Origin: Oscillospiraceae bacterium
Lineage (GTDB): Bacteria > Bacillota > Clostridia > Oscillospirales > Oscillospiraceae
Length of the DNA: 64,000 nt
Direction of reading: 5' to 3'
NCBI GenBank assembly: GCA_015068425.1
Contig: SVKK01000005.1
Span: 39,109 to 103,108 of the forward strand
This document shows positions 42,259-51,392 of this stretch, in pieces (position 1 is the stretch's first letter; the number at the start of each line of letters is the position of its first letter). The notes beneath the pieces are model-generated. The model made no database searches. It was given only the letters and a program-made list of their open reading frames with translations, and was not told the DNA's origin. Both the position numbers and the translations under genes were made by a program.

Positions 42259-44481
42259 TTGGAGGGCAAATATAAAATCAGTGGCATGCACTGCGCAGCA
42301 TGCTCCGCCGCCATTGAGCGCTTTCTTGGAAAACAAGACGGCATAGAATATGTGTCTGTAAATCTTGCCACAGAAAAAATGCTTGTCAAATATGATGAGT
42401 CTCTGTATTCCTGCTCAGATATATCGGCACTTGTTGAAAAGCTTGGCTATGGCTGTATGGAGCAGTCTGCCGCCGATGCAGCTGCCCTCAAGGCAAAAAA
42501 ACAGGAGAAGGAGGCAGCTGAAAAAGCTTTGCAAAAGCAAATCAAAAACGCCCTTTTCGCCCTGTGCTTTGCTATCCCACTTCTTTATGTTTCCATGTTC
42601 CACATGATGGGCGCTCCCCTGCCCGCCTTTATTGATATGCACCGCTCCCCCGTGGGGCATGTTATAGCTCAGCTTTTGCTCACTGTTCCTATCCTCATTT
42701 GCGGGCGAAGCTTTTTTACAAGCGGATTTCCTTCTCTCTTCCGTCTTCATCCAAATATGGACTCCCTTGTTGCCGTGGGAACAAGTGCAGCATTTCTTTT
42801 CAGCATTTATGTTAGTGTCAGGGTGTTTATAGGGGACGATGAATATATTCACAGCCTTTGCTTTGAATCCTCGGCTATTGTTATCGCTTTTGTGATGCTT
42901 GGAAAAGCTCTTGAAGCGCGAAGCAAAAAACGCACCGGCGACGCCATAGCCCGTCTTACGGAGCTCTCCCCCGAGACCGCCCGCGTTACAAGAGATGGCG
43001 AGACAATGGAAATTCCCGCCTCCGAGCTTGTTGTAGAAGACCTTGTTAGCGTGCTTCCCGGAGAGCGTTTCCCCTGCGACGGCACTGTTTTAAGCGGAGA
43101 AGGAAGCGTGGATCTGAGTATGATTACCGGCGAGAGCAATCCCGTTAATGTCTCCCTTGGAGATGAAGTAATTGGTGCAAGCATCAATCTGGATGGAAAA
43201 ATCGTATTTACCGCAACAAAAACCGGCGCAGATACCACACTCTCACAGATAATCAGAATGGTGGAGGATGCCCAAAGCCGCAAAGCTCCCATCGCAAAAC
43301 TTGCCGACACCGTTGCGGCATATTTTGTACCAACAGTTATCGCAATTGCAGTTGTTGCCTCCATAATCTGGGCAATTGCCGGAAAGAATTTTGAATTTAT
43401 ACTCAATATCTTTGTATCCGTTCTGGTTATTGCCTGCCCCTGTTCTCTCGGTCTTGCCACTCCCACCGCAATTATGGCAGGCACGGGAAGAGGTGCCGAA
43501 ATGAAGATACTCTATAAAAGCGGTGAGGCTCTGCAGCTTTTAAGCCATATCAATACCGCCGTCCTTGATAAAACCGGAACTGTAAGCGAAGGCAAGCTCA
43601 AAGTAACTACCGTTTCTCCCGCCGAAGGCTACAGTGAAAAAGAGCTTCTTCTTTATTCCGCATCCGCCGAGAAAGCAAGTATTCATCCCATCGCTTCGGC
43701 AATTATACGTTACGCGGAGGATAACGGCATTGAACTTTTTTCAGCAGAAAACTCCTTTGTAATTCCCGGTAAGGGTATTAAAAGCCTTGTTTCAGGCAAA
43801 ACCATTCTTGCCGGCAATAAAGCTCTTATGGATGAGGAAAACATCCCTGTCCCCGACAACGATATACCCGGCGCAACAATGATATACGTGGCTGCAGACG
43901 GCTGCTATATGGGTCTTATTTCTGCCAAAGACAGCATCAAACACGATTCCGCCGCGGCCATTGAAGGTTTGAAAAAACTCGGCATTTCTTGCGTTATGTT
44001 AACCGGAGACAATGAAGGCTCTGCCCGCGAAATATGCCGCCAGGCAGGAATTGAAAGCTGGAAATCCAATGTTATGCCCGGAGACAAGGCCGCGGTTGTT
44101 GAGTCTCTCCGCAGCAGTGAAAGCAAAGTTTTAATGGTGGGCGATGGAATTAACGATGCCCCCGCTCTTGCCGCAGCCGATGTTGGAATTGCAATTGGCA
44201 GTGGCACCGATGTTGCAATAGAATCTGCCGACATTGTCCTTATGGGTGGCGAGCTTTCTTCCCTTTATGACGCTGTAAGACTCAGCAAAGCCGTAATGCG
44301 CATTATCAAGCAAAATCTATTTTGGGCATTTTTCTATAACTGCTGCGGCATTCCTCTTGCTGCGGGTCTGATTTTCGCCCTTGGCGGTCCCCTGCTGCCG
44401 CCTATGTTTGCAGGTGCTGCTATGGCACTGAGCAGCATAAGCGTTGTAAGTAATGCCCTCAGGCTAAAAAGATTTAAATAA
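42259..44481 (+). CDS. copA: Copper-transporting P-type ATPase
   Basis: An intact P1B-1 ATPase, 740 residues, exporting Cu+ across the membrane. One N-terminal HMA domain carries the metal motif GMHCAACSAA. Eight helices hold the CPC metal site (ACPCSLGLATP), with TGESNPV in the actuator domain, DKTGTVSEG for phosphorylation and GDGINDAPAL at the hinge, all complete. The start is a TTG at 42259 with TAGGAGG 8 bases upstream. No copZ or csoR gene is adjacent. It contrasts with the catalytic-domain-less homologue at 33530-34681. Confidence 0.95.
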   Translation: MEGKYKISGMHCAACSAAIERFLGKQDGIEYVSVNLATEKMLVKYDESLYSCSDISALVEKLGYGCMEQSAADAAALKAKKQEKEAAEKALQKQIKNALFALCFAIPLLYVSMFHMMGAPLPAFIDMHRSPVGHVIAQLLLTVPILICGRSFFTSGFPSLFRLHPNMDSLVAVGTSAAFLFSIYVSVRVFIGDDEYIHSLCFESSAIVIAFVMLGKALEARSKKRTGDAIARLTELSPETARVTRDGETMEIPASELVVEDLVSVLPGERFPCDGTVLSGEGSVDLSMITGESNPVNVSLGDEVIGASINLDGKIVFTATKTGADTTLSQIIRMVEDAQSRKAPIAKLADTVAAYFVPTVIAIAVVASIIWAIAGKNFEFILNIFVSVLVIACPCSLGLATPTAIMAGTGRGAEMKILYKSGEALQLLSHINTAVLDKTGTVSEGKLKVTTVSPAEGYSEKELLLYSASAEKASIHPIASAIIRYAEDNGIELFSAENSFVIPGKGIKSLVSGKTILAGNKALMDEENIPVPDNDIPGATMIYVAADGCYMGLISAKDSIKHDSAAAIEGLKKLGISCVMLTGDNEGSAREICRQAGIESWKSNVMPGDKAAVVESLRSSESKVLMVGDGINDAPALAAADVGIAIGSGTDVAIESADIVLMGGELSSLYDAVRLSKAVMRIIKQNLFWAFFYNCCGIPLAAGLIFALGGPLLPPMFAGAAMALSSISVVSNALRLKRFK

Positions 44482-44513
44482 AAAAACGGGCTGTGAATTC
44501 ACAGCCCGTTTTT
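44482..44513 (+). terminator. Bidirectional terminator
   Basis: A 16-bp perfect palindrome-like stem around GAATTC (44482-44497 with 44498-44513) with A-run and T-run, between copA and the convergent Mrr-like gene. Confidence 0.9.
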
Positions 44514-44514
44514 C

Positions 44515-45567
44515 TTATTCTTCAGTTACAAGTGGGTTTAAGAAAAGCTCATCATCTATACGTAGATTGCCTTCCACATATTTAAGGCCGTAGCCGCATT
44601 TTTCCGCGATAAGGAATATGCGGTGTCCGTCAAGTCCGATAAGATTATCCACCTTATCAAGAAGAGCGTGGGCATCGCTATGGAAAGAAGAAATCGTGAT
44701 ATAAAGACCTCTTGAGCCCTGCTCAGCGCATACCGCACCATAAAATTCGCGGACATCCTTAGGAGTTATAATAGCATTGCGGTTTTTCATCTGCATTAGG
44801 ATAGTCTCCTTAAATCCAAGCCAATCCTCGGTTTCGATGATGCCGTCAATGCCTCCGTCATCGCTTCCGCCGCATACAGAGGCGGAAATAATGGTTTTTC
44901 CGCATTCAATAAAGTATTTTTCAAGGAGTTCAACAGCGTAAAACTCAAACCACTCACCGCCCATTGTGTGAATTGATTTAAGGAAGAACTTTTCCGTATC
45001 TCCACCAAGCGCGGCTTCACGCAGATAGCTTCCAAGCTCTGTGCTGGGATAATCCAGATTATCCGAAAGGCATATCTTTTCACCAATGCGTACAATATGA
45101 CCTTCATCTTCCAGACGGGCGAGAACTTGTCCTAAAATTGAGCGCAGAACAAGATTTTTTTCCTCAGAGTTCATCTGACACTGGCAAAAGCGCTCTTCTG
45201 CATAGCGGAAAAGCTCCTGCTTTGTAAGGCTCTTCCCTCCCTGAAGTGCATCAATAATATAATCGCGGCAGACATATTTGGAAACAAACTTTATCTCAGA
45301 TGAGTTGAGACTCATAAAGCCAAGTTCATCTTCAATTATATAAGCTGATTTTACAGCCGCAGACAGTATCATGCCTATCCTGCTTTTCGCAGATATAAGG
45401 GGACTTCCGGGAGAAGTATTCAGAAGCTGCTGATTACTGAATTCAATGCGGCTTACCACAGCTTCAATAAGCTGTTTGCGTCTTAGCCGGGGCATCTCTG
45501 AAAGGCACTCATACAGCATATTTCTGATTTGTTCCTCGTTGGCGCGTATAAATTCTTTATAGGTCAT
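44515..45567 (-). CDS. Mrr-like restriction endonuclease-fold protein
   Basis: A 350-residue protein whose C-terminal third (about 200-320) is an Mrr-type PD-(D/E)xK nuclease domain. Its features are GEWFEFYAVELLEKYF, the catalytic Asp in SDDGGIDGII and the QxK motif in ILMQMKNRN, followed by the family's EFYGAV and a SxxFxxDA-like block. The N-terminal ~190 residues look like winged-helix DNA-binding domains. Mrr enzymes cut methylated DNA (type IV restriction), and no methyltransferase is nearby. The start is the ATG at 45567 (GGGGTG site); the frame runs open about 80 bases further upstream. Confidence 0.82.
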   Translation of the reverse strand: MTYKEFIRANEEQIRNMLYECLSEMPRLRRKQLIEAVVSRIEFSNQQLLNTSPGSPLISAKSRIGMILSAAVKSAYIIEDELGFMSLNSSEIKFVSKYVCRDYIIDALQGGKSLTKQELFRYAEERFCQCQMNSEEKNLVLRSILGQVLARLEDEGHIVRIGEKICLSDNLDYPSTELGSYLREAALGGDTEKFFLKSIHTMGGEWFEFYAVELLEKYFIECGKTIISASVCGGSDDGGIDGIIETEDWLGFKETILMQMKNRNAIITPKDVREFYGAVCAEQGSRGLYITISSFHSDAHALLDKVDNLIGLDGHRIFLIAEKCGYGLKYVEGNLRIDDELFLNPLVTEE

Positions 45568-45754
45568 GGTTTTCACCCCGCAACTGTTTTTTGAAAGTAT
45601 ATCATATTGTCGCAGGCAGCGCAAACCATATGTGCAAATCAGCGGCAAAAATCGCTTAAAAGCCTTGAAATTCCGTTATTTTTCTTCTTGTATGTTTCAA
45701 AAAAATGTTGTATATTCTATGCTTGTGAATAGAAACTAATAAGAAGGTATATAA

Positions 45755-47047
45755 ATGACAGTTTTGTTTTCAATCTCTGTTGCTCTTATCGCGGGACTGC
45801 TTATGACCCGTATTATGAACATATTCAAACTTCCCGATGTAACGGCCTATCTGATAGCCGGTATCCTTATCGGTCCATTTTTCCTCGGCAGACTCGGAGT
45901 TGAAGGTCTCGGCTTCACAAGCTACGACGCCATTCATTCACTCAGTATGATAAGCAATCTTGCCCTTGGTTTCATTGCCTTTGCAATCGGAAACGAGTTT
46001 ACACTCAGCAAGCTTAAAAGCACCGGACGCCAAGCTGTTGTTGTGGCCATATGCGAAGGTCTCGGTGCAGTTATCCTCGTTGAGGCTGCCATGATAGGCC
46101 TTCACTTTGCCTTTCCCAAAACGCTTTCTCTCCCCGCCGCCATCACCCTCGGCGCCATTGCCAGCGCCACCGCTCCCGCAGCCACTCTGATGGTAGTCCG
46201 TCAGTACAAAGCAAAGGGTCCCGTCACCGATATTCTTCTCCCGGTTGTCGCTCTTGACGATGCGGTTGGTCTTATCTGCTTTGCTGTTGCCTTCGGCATT
46301 GCCCGAGCACTTCTTGTTGGTGCTGTGGATATTATTTCCATAATTGTTGAGCCGCTTATTGAGATTGTTCTCTCCCTCGTTCTCGGCGCTATTATGGGTT
46401 ATATTCTTAATGCCATAGAAAAGCTCTTCCATTCCAACAGAAACCGCATGACGCTTATTATTGGCTTCGTTATTCTCACCGTTGCCCTTTCCACACTCAA
46501 ATTTGAGATAGGTTCCGTTACCGTTGGTTTCTCCACACTCCTCGTATGTATGATGCTGGGAACTGTTTTCTGCAACACCTGTCCCCTCTCAGACGAGCTT
46601 ATGGAAAAGTCCGACCGCTGGACTGCTCCCCTTTTCACGCTCTTCTTCGTGCTCAGCGGTGCTGAGCTGCGGCTCGATGTTTTCTCCGATTACCTTATGG
46701 TCATAATCGGTGTGGTTTACATAATCACAAGATGCATAGGCAAATACCTCGGAGCAGGTCTCTCTTCCCGCGCTATGGGCTGCGCAGCTCCTGTAACCAA
46801 ATATCTGGGTATAACCCTTTTCCCTCAGGCCGGTGTGGCACTGGGCATGAGTCTCTCTGCCGCCACATATCTCGGTCATGACGGAATGATTGTTCGTAAC
46901 ATTATTCTTCTCGGCGTTCTCGTTTATGAGCTCTTTGGACCTTTGGCTACAAAGATCGCCCTTACAAAAGCCGGCGATATCAAGCCCAAGAGCGAGGATG
47001 TCAAAAACCGCCGCCAGAACCATATAGCCGCCAAAGCTAAGGGCTGA
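45755..47047 (+). CDS. CPA-type Na+/H+ or K+/H+ antiporter
   Basis: A 430-residue cation:proton antiporter with 12-13 helices and no RCK/KTN regulatory domain. Conserved parts are LPDVTAYLIAGILIGPFFLG near residue 27, ATAPAATLMVV near 145 and VALDDAVGL near 166, with the Asp pair expected for cation/proton exchange. The C-terminus is a short basic tail. It likely sets intracellular pH or Na+/K+. The ribosome site is AGAAGG. It ends at a bidirectional terminator opposite mreB and is monocistronic. Confidence 0.9.
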   Translation: MTVLFSISVALIAGLLMTRIMNIFKLPDVTAYLIAGILIGPFFLGRLGVEGLGFTSYDAIHSLSMISNLALGFIAFAIGNEFTLSKLKSTGRQAVVVAICEGLGAVILVEAAMIGLHFAFPKTLSLPAAITLGAIASATAPAATLMVVRQYKAKGPVTDILLPVVALDDAVGLICFAVAFGIARALLVGAVDIISIIVEPLIEIVLSLVLGAIMGYILNAIEKLFHSNRNRMTLIIGFVILTVALSTLKFEIGSVTVGFSTLLVCMMLGTVFCNTCPLSDELMEKSDRWTAPLFTLFFVLSGAELRLDVFSDYLMVIIGVVYIITRCIGKYLGAGLSSRAMGCAAPVTKYLGITLFPQAGVALGMSLSAATYLGHDGMIVRNIILLGVLVYELFGPLATKIALTKAGDIKPKSEDVKNRRQNHIAAKAKG

Positions 47048-47051
47048 TTAT

Positions 47052-47084
47052 AAAAAATGCACTGCCAAGGGCAGTGCATTTTTT
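47052..47084 (+). terminator. Bidirectional terminator
   Basis: A 10-bp GC stem (47057-47066 with 47070-47079), extended by A/T pairs, with a 3-base loop and T-run, between the antiporter gene and convergent mreB. Confidence 0.92.
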
Positions 47085-47086
47085 AT

Positions 47087-48133
47087 TCACTTCATCTGTT
47101 TTCTGCGGGCAAGGTTTATCATACCATCCTGCATACGGGGCAGCTCGCGAAGCATTTTCCCGGCACCGTAGGCAGCGCAGGCAAGAGGATCATCAACAAC
47201 AACGGCTTCAATACCGGTACGGCTGGTAATAAGCTTATCCAAGCCCCAGACAAGGCTTCCACCGCCGCTGATAACAATTCCGTTGACGGAAATATCACCA
47301 ACAAGTTCGGGAGGAGTGCGCTCAAGAACCATGTGGACAGTTTCCAAAATGGTGGTAATGGGCTCTTCAAGAGCTTCAATTATATCATAGGAATTGACAG
47401 TAACGGTTTTGGGAAGACCGGTGAGGAGGCAACGCCCCTTAACTTCCTGAGCGGAAACTTCCTTGCGGGGATAGGCGCAGCCAATATTTATCTTCAGTTC
47501 TTCGGCAGTTCGCAGTCCGATAAGAACATTGTGCTTGCGTCTTATATATTTAACAATGGCCTCGTCAAAAGCATCGCCGGCGGTTTTAATGGACTCGCAC
47601 TCAACAACGCCGCCGAGTGAAACAACAGCAATTTCTGTGGTGCCGCCGCCGATATCGATAACCATATGACCTTCAGGTTTGGAAATATCAATTCCCGCGC
47701 CGCAGGCAGTTGCAACCGCGGTTTCAAGGAGATAAACCTTTCTTGCGCCGGCTTCAATGGTGGCGTCGATTATCGCGCGCTCTTCAACGCCGGAAATGGA
47801 GCTGGGAACGGTTACAATTACGCAGGGCTTGAAAAAGCTAAAGCTGGTAACACGGGAGATGAGCTCATGGAGCATCAGAGTTGTCATATCATAGTCGGAG
47901 ATAACGCCGGCTGCGATTGGATGGATAGCCACAATGTTTGCAGGGGTACGTCCCAGCATCTTATGCGCCTCATCACCAACCTTCATCATCTTACCGGTGG
48001 TCTTGTCCACGGCAACAACAGTGGGTTCGCGCATTGCCACACCCTTTCCGCGAACATAAAGACGGGTGCTGGAGGTTCCAAGGTCTATTGCAATGTCACG
48101 CTCAAATATGACAAATCTCTCAAGTATACTCAT
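47087..48133 (-). CDS. Rod-shape determining protein, MreB/Mbl family
   Basis: A bacterial actin homologue of 348 residues that guides cell-wall elongation along the membrane. Actin-type phosphate loops are seen: DIAIDLGTSSTRLYV, VIDIGGGTTEIAVVS and GIVISGGGSLVWGLD, and the membrane-binding N-terminus is hydrophobic (ILERFVIF). It stands alone: no mreC or mreD follows. So it is probably a secondary paralogue (Mbl or MreBH type) or the rod genes are split in this genome. The start has a GAGGTG site. comF, recD2 and others upstream are separated by about 40 bases. Confidence 0.92.
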   Translation of the reverse strand: MSILERFVIFERDIAIDLGTSSTRLYVRGKGVAMREPTVVAVDKTTGKMMKVGDEAHKMLGRTPANIVAIHPIAAGVISDYDMTTLMLHELISRVTSFSFFKPCVIVTVPSSISGVEERAIIDATIEAGARKVYLLETAVATACGAGIDISKPEGHMVIDIGGGTTEIAVVSLGGVVECESIKTAGDAFDEAIVKYIRRKHNVLIGLRTAEELKINIGCAYPRKEVSAQEVKGRCLLTGLPKTVTVNSYDIIEALEEPITTILETVHMVLERTPPELVGDISVNGIVISGGGSLVWGLDKLITSRTGIEAVVVDDPLACAAYGAGKMLRELPRMQDGMINLARRKQMK

Positions 48134-48176
48134 TCAATTCACCTCAAAAATTATTATTTACCATATATTCCGTAGA

Positions 48177-48827
48177 TTAGTCACGGCTTCGTGCAACAGT
48201 TGCGCAAAGTACCTCCGCCGCGCCTGCTGCGCGAAGAGTACGGGCGCATTCACTCAGCGTTGAGCCGCTTGTTACGATATCGTCTATCAAAAGAATCCGC
48301 TTGCCTTGTATAAGCTCTCTATCCGGCGCTGAGTATGCTCCGGAAATATTGGCGCGGCGCTTTTCGGGAGATCCCATAGTGGACTGCTTCTTCACATGAA
48401 CGGTCTTCTCCAAAGTGCTTACTGCCACATCGTCAAGTTCGAGAGCTGTTGCCATTGCCAGAAGCATAGCCTGGTCATAGCCTCGCTCCTTATAGCGCTT
48501 TTTGCTGAGAGGAACCCACGAAATCAAATCATAGCGTCCCGAAAGCTCAGCAGAAATGCATTTCGCCAGATATTCGGCATAAACCGATGCGTTGCCGGTA
48601 GCTCCGTTGAACTTAAAACGAAGCAAACTTTCCCGCACATTATCCTCGTAATAAAGGGGCGAAACGCAAACCGAGAAAAAGTCCCCCTTTTGGCAGGCAT
48701 TGCTAAACGTTTCCGGAAGTGATTTGACGCATTCGGAGCAAACCTTCCCGCCTCCGGAGATTATTTTTCTGCAGAAAACACATCTCGGTGGAAAAAGAAT
48801 ATCAAGGAAAGCAGAGAAAAAGCTCAA
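48177..48827 (-). CDS. comF: ComF-family phosphoribosyltransferase-like protein
   Basis: A 216-residue protein of the ComF/GntX family. The N-terminus has a zinc-ribbon (CVFCRKI...CSEC, residues 16-35). The C-terminal type I phosphoribosyltransferase domain has the PRPP motif as ILLIDDIVTSGSTLSE near residue 175. In competent bacteria ComF helps single-stranded DNA enter the cytoplasm, but it is widespread in non-competent ones. The start is a TTG at 48827 with GGGGGA 7 bases upstream. It follows recD2 by 23 bases, probably on the same transcript. Confidence 0.9.
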   Translation of the reverse strand: MSFFSAFLDILFPPRCVFCRKIISGGGKVCSECVKSLPETFSNACQKGDFFSVCVSPLYYEDNVRESLLRFKFNGATGNASVYAEYLAKCISAELSGRYDLISWVPLSKKRYKERGYDQAMLLAMATALELDDVAVSTLEKTVHVKKQSTMGSPEKRRANISGAYSAPDRELIQGKRILLIDDIVTSGSTLSECARTLRAAGAAEVLCATVARSRD

Positions 48828-48850
48828 GGTTCATTCCCCCAATATTTAAC

Positions 48851-51052
48851 CTACTCGGCAAGACGGGCACGAAGCCCGCTGTATCTCCTTGTCTGTTTAT
48901 GATTATCTATCATTTGGTCAACAACTCTGTCGTCACCGACCACGATGAGAAGCTCCCTTGCTCTTGTAACAGCTGTGTACAGAACCCCTCTGTGGAGAAG
49001 CTGCTGAGGTCCCTCGCAAAGACAAAGAACCACTGCTCTGTACTCGCTTCCCTGAGACTTATGGACGGTCATCGCCCAGGCATGTTCAAGCTCTCCAAGC
49101 ATATCGAAGCCATAAGAAGCAAGGCGCCCGTCAAAATCCACTATAAGCATTTCTTTACTGTAATCTATTGAAAGTATGTAGCCAACGTCACCGTTGAAAA
49201 TACCTGTCCCGGAGCTTGTTCCAGAAGATGCAACCCACATTATATCATAGTTATTTCTGATTTGCATCACCCTATCGCCCTCGCGAAACACAAAATCACC
49301 GAATTTTTTCTCTTTTTTTGTATCAGCAGCAGGGTTTAAGGCATTTTGCAGGAGAAAGTTGAGATTTGCTACTCCAACCCGACCTTTTCTTGTGGGGGTG
49401 AGCACCTGAATTTCATCGGCAGATATTCCCATATTATTGGGAAGACGGGCAGAGCAAAGCTGGCATATAAGCTCGGCTGCCATATCAAGATTACAGCGGC
49501 GCATAAAGAAGAAGTCGCCTCTATTTTCATTCAAAATGGGATGCTCGCCCGAATTTATCATATGCGCATTGCGCACAATGCGGCTCTCCGCGGTCTGTCG
49601 AAATATCTCCGTCAGGCGGACAACGGGAACCACACCGCTTCTTATTATATCCGAAAACACATTACCGGGGCCAACACTCGGAAGCTGATCCGCGTCACCC
49701 ACCAGAACAAGGCGGCATTCTTCAGGCAGCGCAGCGAGAAGACAGCGCATAAGCACGATGTCTATCATCGAGCACTCGTCAACAATAAGTGCGTCACACT
49801 TTAGAGGCTCGTCCTCATCCTTCTTAAAAACAAGGTCAAAACCGTCCTCCGCGTAGCCGGCCTCAAGAAGTCTGTGAATGGTTGCGGCTTCGTGGCCCGT
49901 TAGCTCTGTCATACGCTTTGCCGCGCGTCCCGTAGGCGCGGCCAGAAGAACCTTCATATCCAGCTTCTCAAACATAGCAATTATTGCACGGACAGTTGTG
50001 GTTTTTCCAGTTCCGGGACCACCGGTTATAAGAGTTACTCTGTTTTTTGATGCTATCTCAAGAGTTTTTTTCTGCATGGGAGCATAGTGAATTCCCTGCT
50101 CTCTTTCAATTTTTTCAACGATTCCTTCGATGTTTTCTGCACTTACAGCGTGCGAACACATTCTCCGAAGCTTATCAGCTGCATAGATTTCCGCCTCATA
50201 AAAAGAGCTGAGATAGCAAGCCTCACAACCCGCTATGCTCTCACAAATAATCTCACCGCTGTCCAAAAGGATATCCAGCCCTTCCTCAACGAGCTCTTCC
50301 TCCAGACCTATAAGCTGAGCCGTTGCCATAATCAGCTTTTCCCGGGGAATAAAAACATGCCCGTTTCCGCTGTTATGCTGAAGTTCGAAAACGATTGCAG
50401 CCGCAACACGCTCCGCGCTGTCCCCGTCAAGCCCCAGATCGAGGGCAAGGGCGTCTGCCTCGGCAAACTCTGCACCTATATGCTGCATGCACATTATGTA
50501 GGGATTATCGTTAATTATGCCAAGCGCTTCATTTCCATAAGCGCGGTAAAGCCGCATTGCATACTGAGGACGCAAACCATGACTGCCCAAAAACTCCATG
50601 AGACGCCTGAGTCCCAACTGACGTTTGAGATTTTCGCTCATTTCAAGGGCTTTTTTCATGCTGATGCCCCTAAGCCCTGCAAGCTTTTGAGGTTCGCGCT
50701 CGATGATATCCAAAGACTTCTCTCCGAATTCGGACACAATTACAGATGCGGTTGCAGGTCCGATTCCTCTTATAACGCGACTGGCAAGGTACTCATAAAC
50801 AGCGTCAGCTCCTTTAGGCATATGGCGCAGGGCATATTCTGCCTTGAACTGCTGCCCATGGCTTGGATGGCGCACCCAACTTCCACCTGCCTCTATCTGC
50901 TCTCCCGGAGCAGAAAAAGGCAGGCAGCCAGTTACGATTATGCTCTCCCCTGAGTCTGTTTCAAGACGGAAAACCGTATAGCCGTTTTCTTCATTTGTAT
51001 AGATTATTTCGTCAACTGTTCCGAAAATCTCTATCAATTCTTTGGATTCCAT
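48851..51052 (-). CDS. recD2: RecD2-family ATP-dependent DNA helicase
   Basis: A 5'-3' superfamily 1B helicase, 733 residues. It has an N-terminal OB-like region and a helix-hairpin-helix part, then helicase motifs: I (GGPGTGKTTTV, near residue 345), II (VDECSMID), III (LVGDADQLPSVG), V and VI (AMTVHKSQGSEY, and LYTAVTRARE). The long N-terminus distinguishes RecD2 from RecBCD RecD. Roles are in replication-fork and mismatch repair. It starts 7 bases after the small gene at 51060 ends. Confidence 0.94.
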   Translation of the reverse strand: MESKELIEIFGTVDEIIYTNEENGYTVFRLETDSGESIIVTGCLPFSAPGEQIEAGGSWVRHPSHGQQFKAEYALRHMPKGADAVYEYLASRVIRGIGPATASVIVSEFGEKSLDIIEREPQKLAGLRGISMKKALEMSENLKRQLGLRRLMEFLGSHGLRPQYAMRLYRAYGNEALGIINDNPYIMCMQHIGAEFAEADALALDLGLDGDSAERVAAAIVFELQHNSGNGHVFIPREKLIMATAQLIGLEEELVEEGLDILLDSGEIICESIAGCEACYLSSFYEAEIYAADKLRRMCSHAVSAENIEGIVEKIEREQGIHYAPMQKKTLEIASKNRVTLITGGPGTGKTTTVRAIIAMFEKLDMKVLLAAPTGRAAKRMTELTGHEAATIHRLLEAGYAEDGFDLVFKKDEDEPLKCDALIVDECSMIDIVLMRCLLAALPEECRLVLVGDADQLPSVGPGNVFSDIIRSGVVPVVRLTEIFRQTAESRIVRNAHMINSGEHPILNENRGDFFFMRRCNLDMAAELICQLCSARLPNNMGISADEIQVLTPTRKGRVGVANLNFLLQNALNPAADTKKEKKFGDFVFREGDRVMQIRNNYDIMWVASSGTSSGTGIFNGDVGYILSIDYSKEMLIVDFDGRLASYGFDMLGELEHAWAMTVHKSQGSEYRAVVLCLCEGPQQLLHRGVLYTAVTRARELLIVVGDDRVVDQMIDNHKQTRRYSGLRARLAE

Positions 51053-51059
51053 AAAAACC

Positions 51060-51347
51060 TCAGTCGATGATTTTTATAAGCCCTTTATGAGCCAGTTTTT
51101 CAGCCAGAAGCGCCGTTTCTTTATCGGCTCCGCAACTTCGTAAATATATCTCTCCACACTCCTCGCAGCTTTTAAGCCTTCTTACAAGCATTTCAAGCTC
51201 AGGAGCTTCTCCGCAAACGGAAACGATAGTATCAACACGCAAATTATTGGATATAGCAATGCGCCGCAGTAACGCCTGCTTTACGCATTGGAAAATAAAA
51301 TATATCCCCGCCGCAGAGAAAAAAGCAATAATTGCACTTAAAAGCAC
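51060..51347 (-). CDS. Small hypothetical protein with N-terminal membrane anchor
   Basis: A 95-residue protein. One helix (residues 2-22) probably anchors it; the rest is a soluble domain with three Cys in CEECGEIYLRSC, reminiscent of a redox or metal site. I do not recognise the family. The start is a GTG at 51347 with a GGGAGG site 8 bases upstream. It sits between uvrA and recD2 with small gaps, so it may be on one transcript with DNA-repair genes. That is context only and gives no function. Confidence 0.7.
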   Translation of the reverse strand: MLLSAIIAFFSAAGIYFIFQCVKQALLRRIAISNNLRVDTIVSVCGEAPELEMLVRRLKSCEECGEIYLRSCGADKETALLAEKLAHKGLIKIID

Positions 51348-51392
51348 TATCCATCCCTCCCACTATAGGCTATGAGATGGGAGCTTTTTCTG

